Part shown: positions 9,084 through 17,754 of the stretch, piece after piece
Layout of the letters: every line of letters starts with the position of its first letter
How positions within the stretch are numbered: the first letter of the stretch is position 1
From: Nostoc paludosum FACHB-159
GTDB taxonomy: Bacteria; Cyanobacteriota; Cyanobacteriia; Cyanobacteriales; Nostocaceae
Direction: 5' to 3'
Assembly: GCF_014698835.1 (NCBI RefSeq)
Contig: NZ_JACJTU010000026.1
Span: forward strand, 1 to 64,000
Length of the DNA: 64,000 nucleotides
Made by a program: the position numbers and the translations under genes
Notes under the pieces: model-generated
The model's database searches: none
What the model saw: only the letters and a program-made list of their open reading frames with translations
What the model was told of the DNA's origin: nothing

Positions 9084-10101
9084 AGATGTGACTTTTCCTC
9101 CTAACTACTGTGTTCTGTATTAACTGATAACGGAGTTGTAGTGCCGAAGCTGTACCTAAAACACCAAAAGCCAACAGCCCTAAAATATTAGAAGCTTCAG
9201 GGACAGACGCTGGCTTCAGTATTGAAAATGCAGATTCTCCGATTAGTTGATGAGCAGCAGTTGTAGGATGAACTGGGTCCCAAAATAAAAACTCATCCGG
9301 ATTACAGGCAACTGGTTGTGTAGGCAAATTTAAGGGCACCACTGACAAGTCTTGTATGCAATAGTTAGTGGCATTCGTGAGACCGAATTCCCCAGGCTCG
9401 GCGATTATCCTACTAAATAAGTCATTGACATTGAAAGGAATTATGTTGATATCAGGGTTTAGTTGTTGGCTCAAAGATTTGATAGTTGTGTTCAAGCTAG
9501 AGTTATGTGCATCAGTCAACGTACTGAACAAGCTGGGTATTTGACTGTTGAAGTTTGCAACCGGAAACTCTCCCAAATCTGGCAAATTAACTACCATAAT
9601 ATCTTGAGCGCCTACGGCAGCAAGTGATGTCACTGCCGCTGATATATTTGCGACTGCTTGATTAGGGTCAGGAACACCTCCTCCAAAGTAACTGAAGTAA
9701 TCATTCGCACCAGCCCACACGATATAGAGGGCGTTGGGATTAGCAGAGGGATTTGCTGCTGTAAAACTATTGATTTGCCCCTGCAAACCAGGCAATCCTG
9801 GATTACTAATGTTATTGACTCCGGTGGTTGCCCCTCCAAAGGCAAAGTCGGCGCCAGGATTGAAGGATAACCCTAAGTCTTGTGCTAGATATTCTACCCA
9901 AACTAGACCATTAGAAAAACGTCCATTAAAGTATGTTGAACTTGGGGGAAAGGTTCCATTTGTGCCATTGAATGCATTTCCTGTATCAGAAAAGCTGTCA
10001 CCAAAAACATAAATATCTTCGTAATTCTGTGCCGCTACTACTTTTAGCGGAAACATGAAAGACAACAGGAAAAATCCTGTAGTCACAATTGTTTTTTTCA
10101 T
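9067..10101 (-). CDS. Secreted GDSL (SGNH) esterase/lipase with PEP-CTERM-like tail
   Basis: A 344-aa protein. An N-terminal signal peptide (about 1-24, ending VVAAQ) precedes block I FGDSFSDTGN at 33-42, with nucleophile Ser36. WAGANDYF supplies the block III Asn, and DPVHPT supplies the Asp and His. Near the C-terminus VPEASNILGLLAFGVLGTASAL is followed by a basic tail. This resembles a PEP-CTERM sorting signal for exosortase, although the tail is longer than usual. The enzyme should act outside the cytoplasmic membrane on an ester or acyl substrate. It sits in the operon between the KAS III-like gene (37-base gap) and the SDR (17-base overlap), so it may mature or release the product. Confidence 0.88.
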   Translation of the reverse strand: MKKTIVTTGFFLLSFMFPLKVVAAQNYEDIYVFGDSFSDTGNAFNGTNGTFPPSSTYFNGRFSNGLVWVEYLAQDLGLSFNPGADFAFGGATTGVNNISNPGLPGLQGQINSFTAANPSANPNALYIVWAGANDYFSYFGGGVPDPNQAVANISAAVTSLAAVGAQDIMVVNLPDLGEFPVANFNSQIPSLFSTLTDAHNSSLNTTIKSLSQQLNPDINIIPFNVNDLFSRIIAEPGEFGLTNATNYCIQDLSVVPLNLPTQPVACNPDEFLFWDPVHPTTAAHQLIGESAFSILKPASVPEASNILGLLAFGVLGTASALQLRYQLIQNTVVRRKSHIYDRSI

Positions 10102-10138
10102 TTAACTATTGATTATGCTTTAAATCCTGGTGGATATC

Positions 10139-11278
10139 TTAGCAAGAAATGATACTTCTAGTTTCAGAATTTTTCATTGTTGAATCAGACCCATTGTTGG
10201 GAGCAGAACCTAGCGCCACATCTCCCCAGCGCATGACACTTGCAGAGGCAGAACTGGCTGCACCAAAGCCATAGATCAAAACTAAGTCATTTTCGCGGAT
10301 TTTATCCAAGTGTGCAGCGTGGTACAAATTGGCTACAGTTAGTGCTGGTCCAATGTTTGCATAGAGAGGGTAGACATTGATTGTGCGTTCTGGATCGATG
10401 CCCAATACACGCGTACAGAAACTCGCAAACCAAGCAGTCGGAGTATTAAAAATAAAAAAGTCAATTTGCTCTAAGGTCACACCCGCAGCAGCAATAGCTC
10501 CCTCACAACAAGTAAGCAGTAGATCCGCAGCAGTTTCGCCGATCGCTTTGTTCGTGCCCTTTGGCACCTGCATCCGAAACTGTTGATTACCTTGTTCGTC
10601 CTCAGTAAGTTTAAAAGAGAATTGATCGCACAAGATACTAGTATTAACTGTTTTTGTACCAAGAATGCCTTGGTTCGGTTTTAGTGAGCTAACCAAGAAA
10701 GCTCCAGCACCGTCGCTAAAAAACCATGAAAGAGTATCGTCTTTGTCGAAGAAGCGAGAGTACGTACATGAAATTGCTACTAGTGCATTGCGATGTATTC
10801 CTGCTTGTACCAAAGCACAAGCAGTTTGAAGGGCGATCGGGGTACTAGCACATGAGGCATCAAGATTCCATGCACCACACTGTAGCCCTAGTTGACGAGC
10901 AAGGAAGGCGGCATTCCCAAATCCAACTTGTTCTGGTAAAAACGAAGCGACGAGTAGAAGATCCACGTCGTTGGCAGAAAGCTTTGCCGCTTCGATGGCA
11001 TTCTTTGCTGCACAATACTCTAGAGTCAGAGACGATTCACCAGGAGCAAGTATTCTCTGCTCAACAGTTCCCCGAAAAGGATCTGACAGATAAGGCATCA
11101 TCTCTAACTCAAACTCGTTGCTGGGCTTGCAATTATCTAGAGAGATCATCTTTGCGAAGCTTTTTTGTTCTACTTGAGCAACTATCTCAGGGTATTTTTC
11201 TTTGTAGTAATCTTTTGTACGTCTAACGCTAGGAAAGCTAACTGCTAGCGAGCAAATGCCAACTGAAGGATATACCAT
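10139..11278 (-). CDS. KAS III-like thiolase-fold enzyme with atypical active site
   Basis: A 379-aa thiolase-fold protein of the 3-oxoacyl-ACP synthase III type. The acyl-accepting Cys143 lies in LDASCAST, SDGAGAF is at 188-194, and the C-terminal Asn308 is in YANIGPALT. Where canonical enzymes have the HQAN histidine, this one reads FNTPTAWF, with Asn278 in place of His. That departure suggests altered chemistry: acyl transfer, ester formation or condensation without decarboxylation. The ATG is 12 bases after the ThDP gene's stop, so both are probably translated from one message. This is specialised metabolism rather than housekeeping fatty-acid synthesis. Substrate unknown. Confidence 0.85.
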   Translation of the reverse strand: MVYPSVGICSLAVSFPSVRRTKDYYKEKYPEIVAQVEQKSFAKMISLDNCKPSNEFELEMMPYLSDPFRGTVEQRILAPGESSLTLEYCAAKNAIEAAKLSANDVDLLLVASFLPEQVGFGNAAFLARQLGLQCGAWNLDASCASTPIALQTACALVQAGIHRNALVAISCTYSRFFDKDDTLSWFFSDGAGAFLVSSLKPNQGILGTKTVNTSILCDQFSFKLTEDEQGNQQFRMQVPKGTNKAIGETAADLLLTCCEGAIAAAGVTLEQIDFFIFNTPTAWFASFCTRVLGIDPERTINVYPLYANIGPALTVANLYHAAHLDKIRENDLVLIYGFGAASSASASVMRWGDVALGSAPNNGSDSTMKNSETRSIISC

Positions 11279-11290
11279 GTCCCAGTTCTC

Positions 11291-13051
11291 TCAATAATTT
11301 GTAGCGCTTTGAGAAATTAAGTTATTAATACGATTTGCAATCGGTGCTTTCCAACTTGGGTCGATTATTACATCAAGAACGAACGGATTAGTTGAAACAA
11401 GCGCTTTCTCTAGTGCAGCCTGAATGTCAGACTCTCTTTCAACACGAATGCCATCGGCTCCCATCGCCCAGGCAATCTTAACAAAATCCGCCTGCGGAAT
11501 TTCTACATTTATACCCTTGAAACCTTGCATTGTTGTTCCCTGCCCGCACATGTTGTAGCGCGAGTCATTGAGTACAATCCACACAGCAGGAATCTGGTGT
11601 TGCACGGCTGTGCTAATCTCGTTATTCATGAGCATGGCACCATCCCCAACAATAGCAACAGCCTTACCATTCATTGCATGTGCCGCACCTACGACGCCCG
11701 TAACGAAATGCCCCATAGACCCGAAGCCAGTGCTGACACGAAAGCGGCCTGGTTTACTAAATCGCAGATGATGAATTCCCCAGGCAAAGGAGTTACCGGA
11801 CTCAGCCATCACTACTGCATCGCTTCCTTCAATAATTACCTGTTGAATCGCATCCATAAGTACTTTGGGTCGCACTAAACCGCTCCTACATGGCTTGATT
11901 AAATCAAGTTCTGGTTGAGGCAGCGTTATCGGCTTTGAGTGACTATTCTTTGCTGGAAAGTACTTCAGTAACTCCTTCAGGAAGACTTTGATATCAGACT
12001 GGATAGCAAATGTCTTGGCATCTGGGTACGCTGCTCCTGGTACATTTGGGTCGATGTCAACATGTAAAAATCCTTGCTCAGGGATCATGGTAGGGTTCCA
12101 GAACGAGGTAAACTCACCAAGGCGCGTTCCCAAAACCAAAGTATGCAAGGGACAGTACTCTTCCATATATGTCAAAACAGACTTGTGTCCACCAAAGCCC
12201 GTAACTCCTATAAATTGTGGATGATCTTCTGGAAAAATCCCTTTACCACGCGGCGAACACATCACAGCAGATCCTGTTCTTTGAGCAAGTTGGCGAATCT
12301 CTTCGGCAGCCTGGCGCGCACCGAAGCCAACCCAAATGGCAAAGGGTCTTTCAGACAGTAATCGGGCACATTCTGTGATTGTTTCCTCAGTTACTGTTGC
12401 TACAGCATGAGACAGAGTTACTTCTGGCAACGAAGTCTTTAGTGAATTTGTTTGAATATTTGTCGGAATACTTATATGAGCTACAAATCCTCCTGGTTGT
12501 GCTAGCCCAACAGTAAGCCTTCGAGAAACCTCTGGAAGTCGATCGCTACATTCAACAGTAGCTGCGTAATGAAATATTTGCTCCAACGAACTAACAATAC
12601 CTGTGCAGGGGGTAGTGTATGCGGTGGTTTCTTGGAAAGCCCAACGTCCTCGCTGTGGTGCCGAAGTTGACGCTGACACAAAAATTACCTTAGCGCCCTC
12701 CCAACCAGCAGCTAACAATCCTGTCAAAGCGTTGGTAATTCCTGGCCCTGTGGTAGCGAACACTACAACCGGGCGATCGCTAGCAAAGTACGCCTCAGTG
12801 GCCGCAAAAGCAGCTCCAGCCTCATGCCGAAAGTGCAGCACCTGAATGGAGCTATTGTGTAGTGCAGCCCATACTGGCGCGATCGCACCTCCCGAAACCC
12901 CAAAAGCATACTCAACTCCCAGATTTTCTAGGATTTTAACCACTGCCTCTGCTACCAAAAAAGGTCTGGATGGCTTGCTATGAGATTGCTGTTCAGTTGA
13001 GTTTAATTCTTTACTGGTATCTGCTTTGATATCCTCAAATTTAGCATCCAT
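11291..13051 (-). CDS. Thiamine-diphosphate-dependent enzyme, acetolactate-synthase-like
   Basis: A 586-aa protein with the three-domain layout of the acetolactate synthase / pyruvate oxidase family. The N-terminal PYR domain carries catalytic Glu77 in RHEAGAA. The central domain is Rossmann-like. The C-terminal PP domain has the ThDP/Mg motif GDG at 469-471 ending at Asn495 (VLND). A 30-residue polar N-terminal extension precedes the fold. Family members decarboxylate 2-keto acids and pass the unit to another carbonyl or acyl group. Placed first in an operon with a KAS III-like enzyme, an esterase and an SDR, it more likely makes an acyloin-type or ketoacid-derived product than branched-chain amino acids. 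No small regulatory subunit is encoded nearby. Confidence 0.88.
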   Translation of the reverse strand: MDAKFEDIKADTSKELNSTEQQSHSKPSRPFLVAEAVVKILENLGVEYAFGVSGGAIAPVWAALHNSSIQVLHFRHEAGAAFAATEAYFASDRPVVVFATTGPGITNALTGLLAAGWEGAKVIFVSASTSAPQRGRWAFQETTAYTTPCTGIVSSLEQIFHYAATVECSDRLPEVSRRLTVGLAQPGGFVAHISIPTNIQTNSLKTSLPEVTLSHAVATVTEETITECARLLSERPFAIWVGFGARQAAEEIRQLAQRTGSAVMCSPRGKGIFPEDHPQFIGVTGFGGHKSVLTYMEEYCPLHTLVLGTRLGEFTSFWNPTMIPEQGFLHVDIDPNVPGAAYPDAKTFAIQSDIKVFLKELLKYFPAKNSHSKPITLPQPELDLIKPCRSGLVRPKVLMDAIQQVIIEGSDAVVMAESGNSFAWGIHHLRFSKPGRFRVSTGFGSMGHFVTGVVGAAHAMNGKAVAIVGDGAMLMNNEISTAVQHQIPAVWIVLNDSRYNMCGQGTTMQGFKGINVEIPQADFVKIAWAMGADGIRVERESDIQAALEKALVSTNPFVLDVIIDPSWKAPIANRINNLISQSATNY

Positions 13052-13391
13052 ACAAACTATCTTAGGAATATTTTCCTCTGCCTTGTAACATTATCCCACA
13101 CACGTAGACTTAACTAAATATTTATTGTCAATATCGTACAGGATACTGTAAATATCAGGCTTTTAGCTTACTTTATTTTTCTTTACATAGTTTAGTTTTG
13201 TTGTACCGTTCTACTTACTTATCTTCACAGAGTTTAGTATTTGATTGTATATCTACTTAAACCCAGCTTTGATATAAGAGAGATGTTTAGAGACTTTAAT
13301 AACGCCATATATGGCGAAAATTAGACGAATTTATCTGTTTTTTGGCTTGTGAAAACTCAACACAATTAATCAAATTCTGGAGTATAAAAAC
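13052..13391. other. Divergent promoter region between the ThDP operon and the HAD gene
   Basis: A 340-base AT-rich spacer that must hold both promoters. It contains the palindrome described at 13303-13316 and no gene. Confidence 0.5.
13303..13316. promoter_or_regulatory. Perfect 14-base palindrome, candidate operator
   Basis: CGCCATATATGGCG reads the same on both strands and lies 75 bases before the HAD gene's GTG start, in the divergent promoter spacer. A dimeric regulator could bind it. No cognate regulator is encoded beside it. Confidence 0.4.
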
Positions 13392-14096
13392 GTGATTGAC
13401 TTTAATAAGTACAAAGCTTTAACCTTCGATTGCTATGGAACCTTAATCGATTGGGAGAACGGTATCTTAGGGGCGCTCAAGCCAGTTCTGCTGGCACACA
13501 ACCAAAATTTAAATGACAATCAAATTCTGGAACTTTTTGCTCAATTGGAAGCAGAAATCCAACAAGGAGAATACATCAAGTATCGAGAAATTTTGAAGAG
13601 AGTAGTCGAGAAATTTGGTGAAAAAATTGGATTTGAGCCAACTAATGACCAGATAAATTCACTTCCTGATTCAATTCAGTATTGGCGACCTTTCCCAGAT
13701 ACCGTTGAGGCACTTAAAAACCTCAAGCAAAAGTTTAAGCTAGTAATTATATCAAATATAGATGACGATTTGTTCGCTTTCTCAGCAAAGCATTTGGAGG
13801 TCGAATTCGATGAAATAATCACAGCAGAACAAGCAAAAAGTTACAAACCTTCCTTAAATAATTTCAAAGTTGCTATTGAGAGAATTAATCTACCCTTGGA
13901 AGAAATATTACATGTTGCGGCTAGTGTTTATCACGATATCGTTGCAGCCAAATCTCTAGGACTATCGACAGTCTGGGTGAACCGTCGAGCAAATCGACAA
14001 GGAACTGGTGCTACTGTATCAGCAGTCAGTCAACCTGATTTAGAAGTCCCTGATTTGAAGACCCTCGCTGCTTTGAGTTCAACAAAACAGTCCTGA
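13392..14096 (+). CDS. HAD-superfamily hydrolase, haloacid-dehalogenase type II-like
   Basis: A 234-aa protein starting at GTG. Motif I is FDCYGTLID with nucleophile Asp13; Tyr15 replaces the second Asp, as in haloacid dehalogenases. Motif II is the serine in IISNIDDD, motif III is the lysine in KSYKPSLNNF, and motif IV is in HVAASVYHDIVAAKSLG. The fold hydrolyses C-halogen or phosphate-ester bonds through an aspartyl intermediate. Tyr instead of Asp at the acid/base position favours dehalogenase-like chemistry, but many such proteins have unknown substrates. It is divergent from the ThDP operon and may be co-regulated with it. Confidence 0.82.
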   Translation: MIDFNKYKALTFDCYGTLIDWENGILGALKPVLLAHNQNLNDNQILELFAQLEAEIQQGEYIKYREILKRVVEKFGEKIGFEPTNDQINSLPDSIQYWRPFPDTVEALKNLKQKFKLVIISNIDDDLFAFSAKHLEVEFDEIITAEQAKSYKPSLNNFKVAIERINLPLEEILHVAASVYHDIVAAKSLGLSTVWVNRRANRQGTGATVSAVSQPDLEVPDLKTLAALSSTKQS

Positions 14097-14493
14097 ATAT
14101 AGGATTCATATTTGATTTTTGGTATACAGGTAGTAGTGTGACAAGACTAAAATGTTGCAAGAAATTTTATTGTGGGATGGGTGTCCTCACCCGTCCGGGC
14201 GGGCTTTCCTGCCCACCCCACGCAAAGAAAAACAAATGACTAATCACTAATGGCTGTTGTTAAAAAACAAAACAGGGATTGCAACATAGATTAATTCTGC
14301 CTTACTCTGGAAAAACTACTATGGCAGTTTGGCGTAACGTTCGGCAGTCCTTTGGAGCGATTTATTATACCATAGCGTTGGACTAACCGTAACGTAGTTG
14401 TTTCTAAACTTGAGGACAGCACATAACTGTCTCACCAAAATCAGCTTCCTGCCGATAAACTTGTTCAAGAAAACACTTTGATAGCCTAAAACG
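14097..14493. other. Intergenic stretch with a GC-rich hairpin repeat
   Basis: Around 14175-14222 a GC-rich block (TGGGTGTCCTCACCCGTCC ... GCCCACCCCA) can fold on itself and resembles the block at 56380-56405. It may end transcription of the HAD gene. No gene is supported. Confidence 0.5.
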
Positions 14494-15363
14494 ATGAAAG
14501 CATCTGCTAATTTCGACTTTGAAGACGAGAAATTCAATGCACCGCCTTCTCAAGTCATCCCCTGGTGTCAGATGATTAATCCTCGGTATGGCGCAGATGG
14601 TATGCAATCTTACGGTTTGGCGCTGAAGCTTGACAATGCCAATGCTGTCGGCTTTGTACCAGATGAAAATTGGCAGCAGGTAGAGCATGAATTTACCTCT
14701 GGAGTAGAAACTGTCTTTATGAGCACCACTCCACGCTTAGTTATAGTGCGGCGGGGGCCATTGTCTGTCAAAGACCGAGAAACGGGTCTGAAACTGGGTA
14801 CGCTCAAAGATAACTATGATGCTTTTTTAGCAGACAAACTTAAATTTAAAACCTTTACTCGTTATTTAATTTTTATAGTGGGAGAGAATAAAAAGTTTTT
14901 ACATCAATCGCCACTACAATTAACGCTTAATGGTGCAGCAGGAGCAAGTTTCAGCAAAACTTACTGCGACTTCCAACAAGGGAAAGTAGTTAGTGGATTC
15001 GTTGCGGAACTAGAAAAGGCTTATGCTGTCTATCGCAAGCAACCGTTAACGCCAAAAGGCCCTTTATTCCACGCTCATGGAATTTTTTGCCCGATAATTG
15101 AGTGTGAAGAAAGAGGCATTGAACCAAATACAGTTTTAGTAGCTTCAACTGTAGATTACAAACATCCGACGGTAGGAACTTTAACACAATATTTAATTGC
15201 TTCTGATTCTCTGGAGTCTGCAATTATCTGTAAGACTTTTGAAGAATACAAAGAATTTGCCAAGGAACCTGTAAAACCAGAAACACCCAAAATGGCAATG
15301 GCAGGGGTTTCTAGTTCTTATGTGTATGCTGATGAAGATGATTTTGCTTATCCGCCGTATTAA
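14494..15363 (+). CDS. Conserved cyanobacterial protein, DUF5895-like
   Basis: A 289-aa soluble protein without signal peptide or membrane span. It opens with an acidic segment (FDFEDEKFNAPPSQV), has a mixed alpha/beta core (ETVFMSTTPRLVIVRRGPLSV and RYLIFIVGENKKF), and ends with an acidic, tyrosine-rich tail (YVYADEDDFAYPPY). I recall this as the cyanobacterial DUF5895 family but could not check. Basic core plus acidic tail is reminiscent of single-strand nucleic-acid-binding proteins, which is inference only. A GGGGATT repeat cassette separates it from convergent mltA. Confidence 0.75.
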   Translation: MKASANFDFEDEKFNAPPSQVIPWCQMINPRYGADGMQSYGLALKLDNANAVGFVPDENWQQVEHEFTSGVETVFMSTTPRLVIVRRGPLSVKDRETGLKLGTLKDNYDAFLADKLKFKTFTRYLIFIVGENKKFLHQSPLQLTLNGAAGASFSKTYCDFQQGKVVSGFVAELEKAYAVYRKQPLTPKGPLFHAHGIFCPIIECEERGIEPNTVLVASTVDYKHPTVGTLTQYLIASDSLESAIICKTFEEYKEFAKEPVKPETPKMAMAGVSSSYVYADEDDFAYPPY

Positions 15364-15365
15364 GT

Positions 15366-15448
15366 AGGGATTGGGGATTGGGGATTGGGGATTGGGGATT
15401 GGGTACTGGGAAAACTCTTCCCTAGTCCCTAGTCCCCAGTCCCCAATA
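15366..15448. repeat. Heptamer STRR (GGGGATT) with complementary C-rich arm
   Basis: About five GGGGATT units (15366-15406) are followed by a C-rich arm (CCCTAGTCCCCAGTCCCCAAT, about 15420-15448) that pairs with them. The cassette fills the gap between two convergent genes, where the hairpin could act as a bidirectional terminator. Confidence 0.8.
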
Positions 15449-15449
15449 C

Positions 15450-16712
15450 CTATTCCTTGAGCAATAAATAATATAGTGAACCATTACCGCCTGTGATGCC
15501 AGCACGATCGCCTGCTAATTTCCCAGATCCCATAAAGTAATCTACTCGTCCTGGGCCTTTAATGGCACTTCCTGTATCCTGGTCAAGGACAAAGCGGCTG
15601 ACAGTCCGCCTTTCGAGTTTGCCACCAGTGGCTGGATAGGGAAATGAGTTATAAATTAGGGCTAGCGCTCCCGGAGGCATGAGAGACTTATCTGTGGCAA
15701 TGGAACGTTCTGCTGTGACTGGCACATGAATACTGCCGGTAGCTGGCCTACCACCTGTTTCTTGGAAGAAAATAAATCTTTCCCAGCGTGGCAGATAATT
15801 ATTCAACTCCTGGGGCTTTTGGTGGAAGTAACTAATCAAACGTGGCATTGTCAAACCTTCTAAGGGTAGTTTGCCATCTTTAGCTAGTTCTTTGCCGATA
15901 CTAGTCCAAGGGTAATCTGTTCCACCTGCATAACCAACAGACGTTGTTTTGCCATTAGTTAATTTAATTTGGGCAGAACCTTGGATATGTATCATATATG
16001 CATCTAGGCGATCGCGAAACCAAAGTATTTCTAAACCGCTAAGCTGGCTTTTATTTCCCAGCAAACCATCCTTGCCTTCCAAATCAATTCGTTTGGGGTG
16101 GGGTTTCGCCCATTGACTGAAATCAGGCGGTAGCCGATAAAGAGGATACTTATATGTTGCAGTCTTGACACGGCTAGCGGTGTAAACAGGTTCATAATAG
16201 GCTGTGAATTTAACAGTACCCTTGCCATCGTTGCCCACAGACTGGTAAAAATCAAACTCTCGCCGGACAGCAGCTTGTAATTGCGCTGGAGACTTAGAAC
16301 TGACAACTAGTTGGCGAAAACGTAATAAACTGCGGCGGACGCGATCGAGCGTAATTTCCTTGATCGGATAATTTTGATATGCTGCGATCGCTTCATCCTT
16401 TGCTAAGTAACGTAAACTATTGTCAATAGAAGCCAATAGAGCAAGGCGATCGCCTGTTTTACCCCTTTGACCCCAAAGTTGGTCATCCCAACCCAAGCAA
16501 CTCTGCCGCAGCGTACAATCACCTCCGATGGCCACTGGTTTTAGCGGCAGCGTAAATTCAGGGGTAGTTGGTGCTGGCAGAGGCGGCAGTTCGGGAGTAG
16601 TCGGTATTGGCAAGGGCTGTAAATTAGGAACCTGAGCAACACCCGACAAAAGAGGATTTACAAAGGCAATTCCCAGACTCAAGGAAAGTAAAGCAAGGGT
16701 TTTTCTCATCAT
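15450..16712 (-). CDS. mltA: Membrane-bound lytic murein transglycosylase A
   Basis: A 420-aa exported protein. It has an N-terminal signal peptide (about 1-25), a proline-rich linker (LPIPTTPELPPLPAPTTPEF), then the MltA barrel and a C-terminal 3D domain with the conserved aspartates in DQDTGSAIKGPGRVDYF. TGSIHVPVTAERSIA is typical of the family. The enzyme cleaves the MurNAc-GlcNAc bond of peptidoglycan and forms 1,6-anhydro ends. I see no clear lipobox, so it may be periplasmic rather than lipid-anchored. Its ATG directly abuts the stop of the preceding 84-aa gene, so the two form one operon. Confidence 0.92.
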   Translation of the reverse strand: MMRKTLALLSLSLGIAFVNPLLSGVAQVPNLQPLPIPTTPELPPLPAPTTPEFTLPLKPVAIGGDCTLRQSCLGWDDQLWGQRGKTGDRLALLASIDNSLRYLAKDEAIAAYQNYPIKEITLDRVRRSLLRFRQLVVSSKSPAQLQAAVRREFDFYQSVGNDGKGTVKFTAYYEPVYTASRVKTATYKYPLYRLPPDFSQWAKPHPKRIDLEGKDGLLGNKSQLSGLEILWFRDRLDAYMIHIQGSAQIKLTNGKTTSVGYAGGTDYPWTSIGKELAKDGKLPLEGLTMPRLISYFHQKPQELNNYLPRWERFIFFQETGGRPATGSIHVPVTAERSIATDKSLMPPGALALIYNSFPYPATGGKLERRTVSRFVLDQDTGSAIKGPGRVDYFMGSGKLAGDRAGITGGNGSLYYLLLKE

Positions 16713-16967
16713 TTAGTTGAATCTTTCAACGCTGGAACTAAAAACAGGTTCTACCCGGATTGCCACGATCCGAGAAGGACGTACTACCATATACTCTCCC
16801 TGAATATTCTTGATCGGGACGCTAATAAAGTCACTGGAAGCAGATTTTGGCACAAGTTCGCCACTATACCACTTTTGAAACTCTTGAATAGTAGGAAAAC
16901 GTACTTCTTCCCGGTGGCCGGTTTCCAGTAGGAGGTATACGGCGTATTCATTTGGAGTTCTAGGCAT
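16713..16967 (-). CDS. Small conserved protein of unknown function upstream of mltA
   Basis: An 84-aa soluble protein with no recognised domain. It opens MPRTPNEYAVYLLLETGHREEV and has alternating hydrophobic strands (YMVVRPSRIVAIRVEPV) suggesting a small beta-rich fold. Its TAA stop directly abuts the mltA ATG, so the two are translationally linked. A link to cell-wall turnover rests only on this coupling. Confidence 0.7.
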   Translation of the reverse strand: MPRTPNEYAVYLLLETGHREEVRFPTIQEFQKWYSGELVPKSASSDFISVPIKNIQGEYMVVRPSRIVAIRVEPVFSSSVERFN

Positions 16968-17054
16968 AAGATTGAATCATTTAAAAAACATTCAACCCAT
17001 TGTTAACCACGTTACCCCAGAATGAAAAGGGTAGGCATACGGGAGATGGGGGGA

Positions 17055-17180
17055 GTGGGAGATGGGGAAGTGTGGGGAGTGTGGGGAGTGTGGGGGGAAA
17101 GATTTCTTCCCCATCCTCCCACACCTCCCACACTTCCTGGAATGCCCCATGCCCAATGCCCAATGCCCCATGCCCCAAGA
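17055..17180. repeat. Composite STRR cassette (GGGGAGTGT / CTCCCACAC / GCCCAAT)
   Basis: Tandem GGGGAGTGT units are followed by a complementary CTCCCACACC run and then CCCAATG/CCCCATG heptamers. It is a second copy of the cassette at the left end of the window. Open frames across it on either strand are artefacts of the repeat. Confidence 0.8.
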
Positions 17181-17286
17181 CGGCTAACCGTTTAACCAGT
17201 TCCTGAAAAAGTTTGCATAACTGTTCAATTAAACTCTGATAATTCATCAACATTATTGAACAACAGTTATTCAGGAGGCAAAAATT

Positions 17287-17505
17287 ATGAAACTTTACTA
17301 TCGTGGTTTGAGTTATGAATATAACCCAAGCCCAGTAGGCGACAAAAAAACACAACAGGCCTTTACGTCAGGTAATAATTTGACATATCGTGGCGTTAGC
17401 TATCATGTTGAACCAAATTCCAAATTGGACGAAGTTCCCGAAGCACCAATAGCTTATAAGTTGAGCTTTAGGGGAATCGATTACTTTGTAAATAAAACTG
17501 CGTAA
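17287..17505 (+). CDS. DUF4278 small protein
   Basis: A 72-aa protein made of three related short motifs: LYYRGLSYEYN, LTYRGVSYHVE and LSFRGIDYFVN. This is the signature of DUF4278, a family of small cyanobacterial proteins of unknown function. A consensus ribosome site (AGGAGG, about 17274-17279) supports the start. The repeats suggest a small all-beta protein. It is followed by a good hairpin terminator and so is probably transcribed alone. Confidence 0.85.
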   Translation: MKLYYRGLSYEYNPSPVGDKKTQQAFTSGNNLTYRGVSYHVEPNSKLDEVPEAPIAYKLSFRGIDYFVNKTA

Positions 17506-17548
17506 ACACAAGAAGTTACTTTAGTCATCCAACCAGCAAGTACTAAAA

Positions 17549-17580
17549 AACTTGGAATACTATCTCATAAATTCCAAGTT
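17549..17580 (+). terminator. Hairpin terminator after the DUF4278 gene
   Basis: AACTTGGAAT and ATTCCAAGTT form a perfect 10-base stem with a 12-base loop, followed by a short T-rich stretch. The gene ends 44 bases upstream. Confidence 0.6.
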
Positions 17581-17754
17581 TCAACAATAATATGGCATTA
17601 AGCGGATTTGGAGTTTAGGGAGTCAAAAACTTGTAGTAAAATCCTCAAAAAACTTTGGAATTTCAGCACTAGTTACATATTTCCTTTTTCAAAAAACCTT
17701 TCTAAAGCTGGTAGTTGTGCCAAGATTAATTTGAGGACTTAAGCAAGTAACACA

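Noticed and set aside
11291..13051. Call as IlvB or as ScyA of scytonemin synthesis
   Set aside because: Both are ThDP relatives, but neither ilvN nor other scytonemin genes are present; the operon partners point elsewhere.
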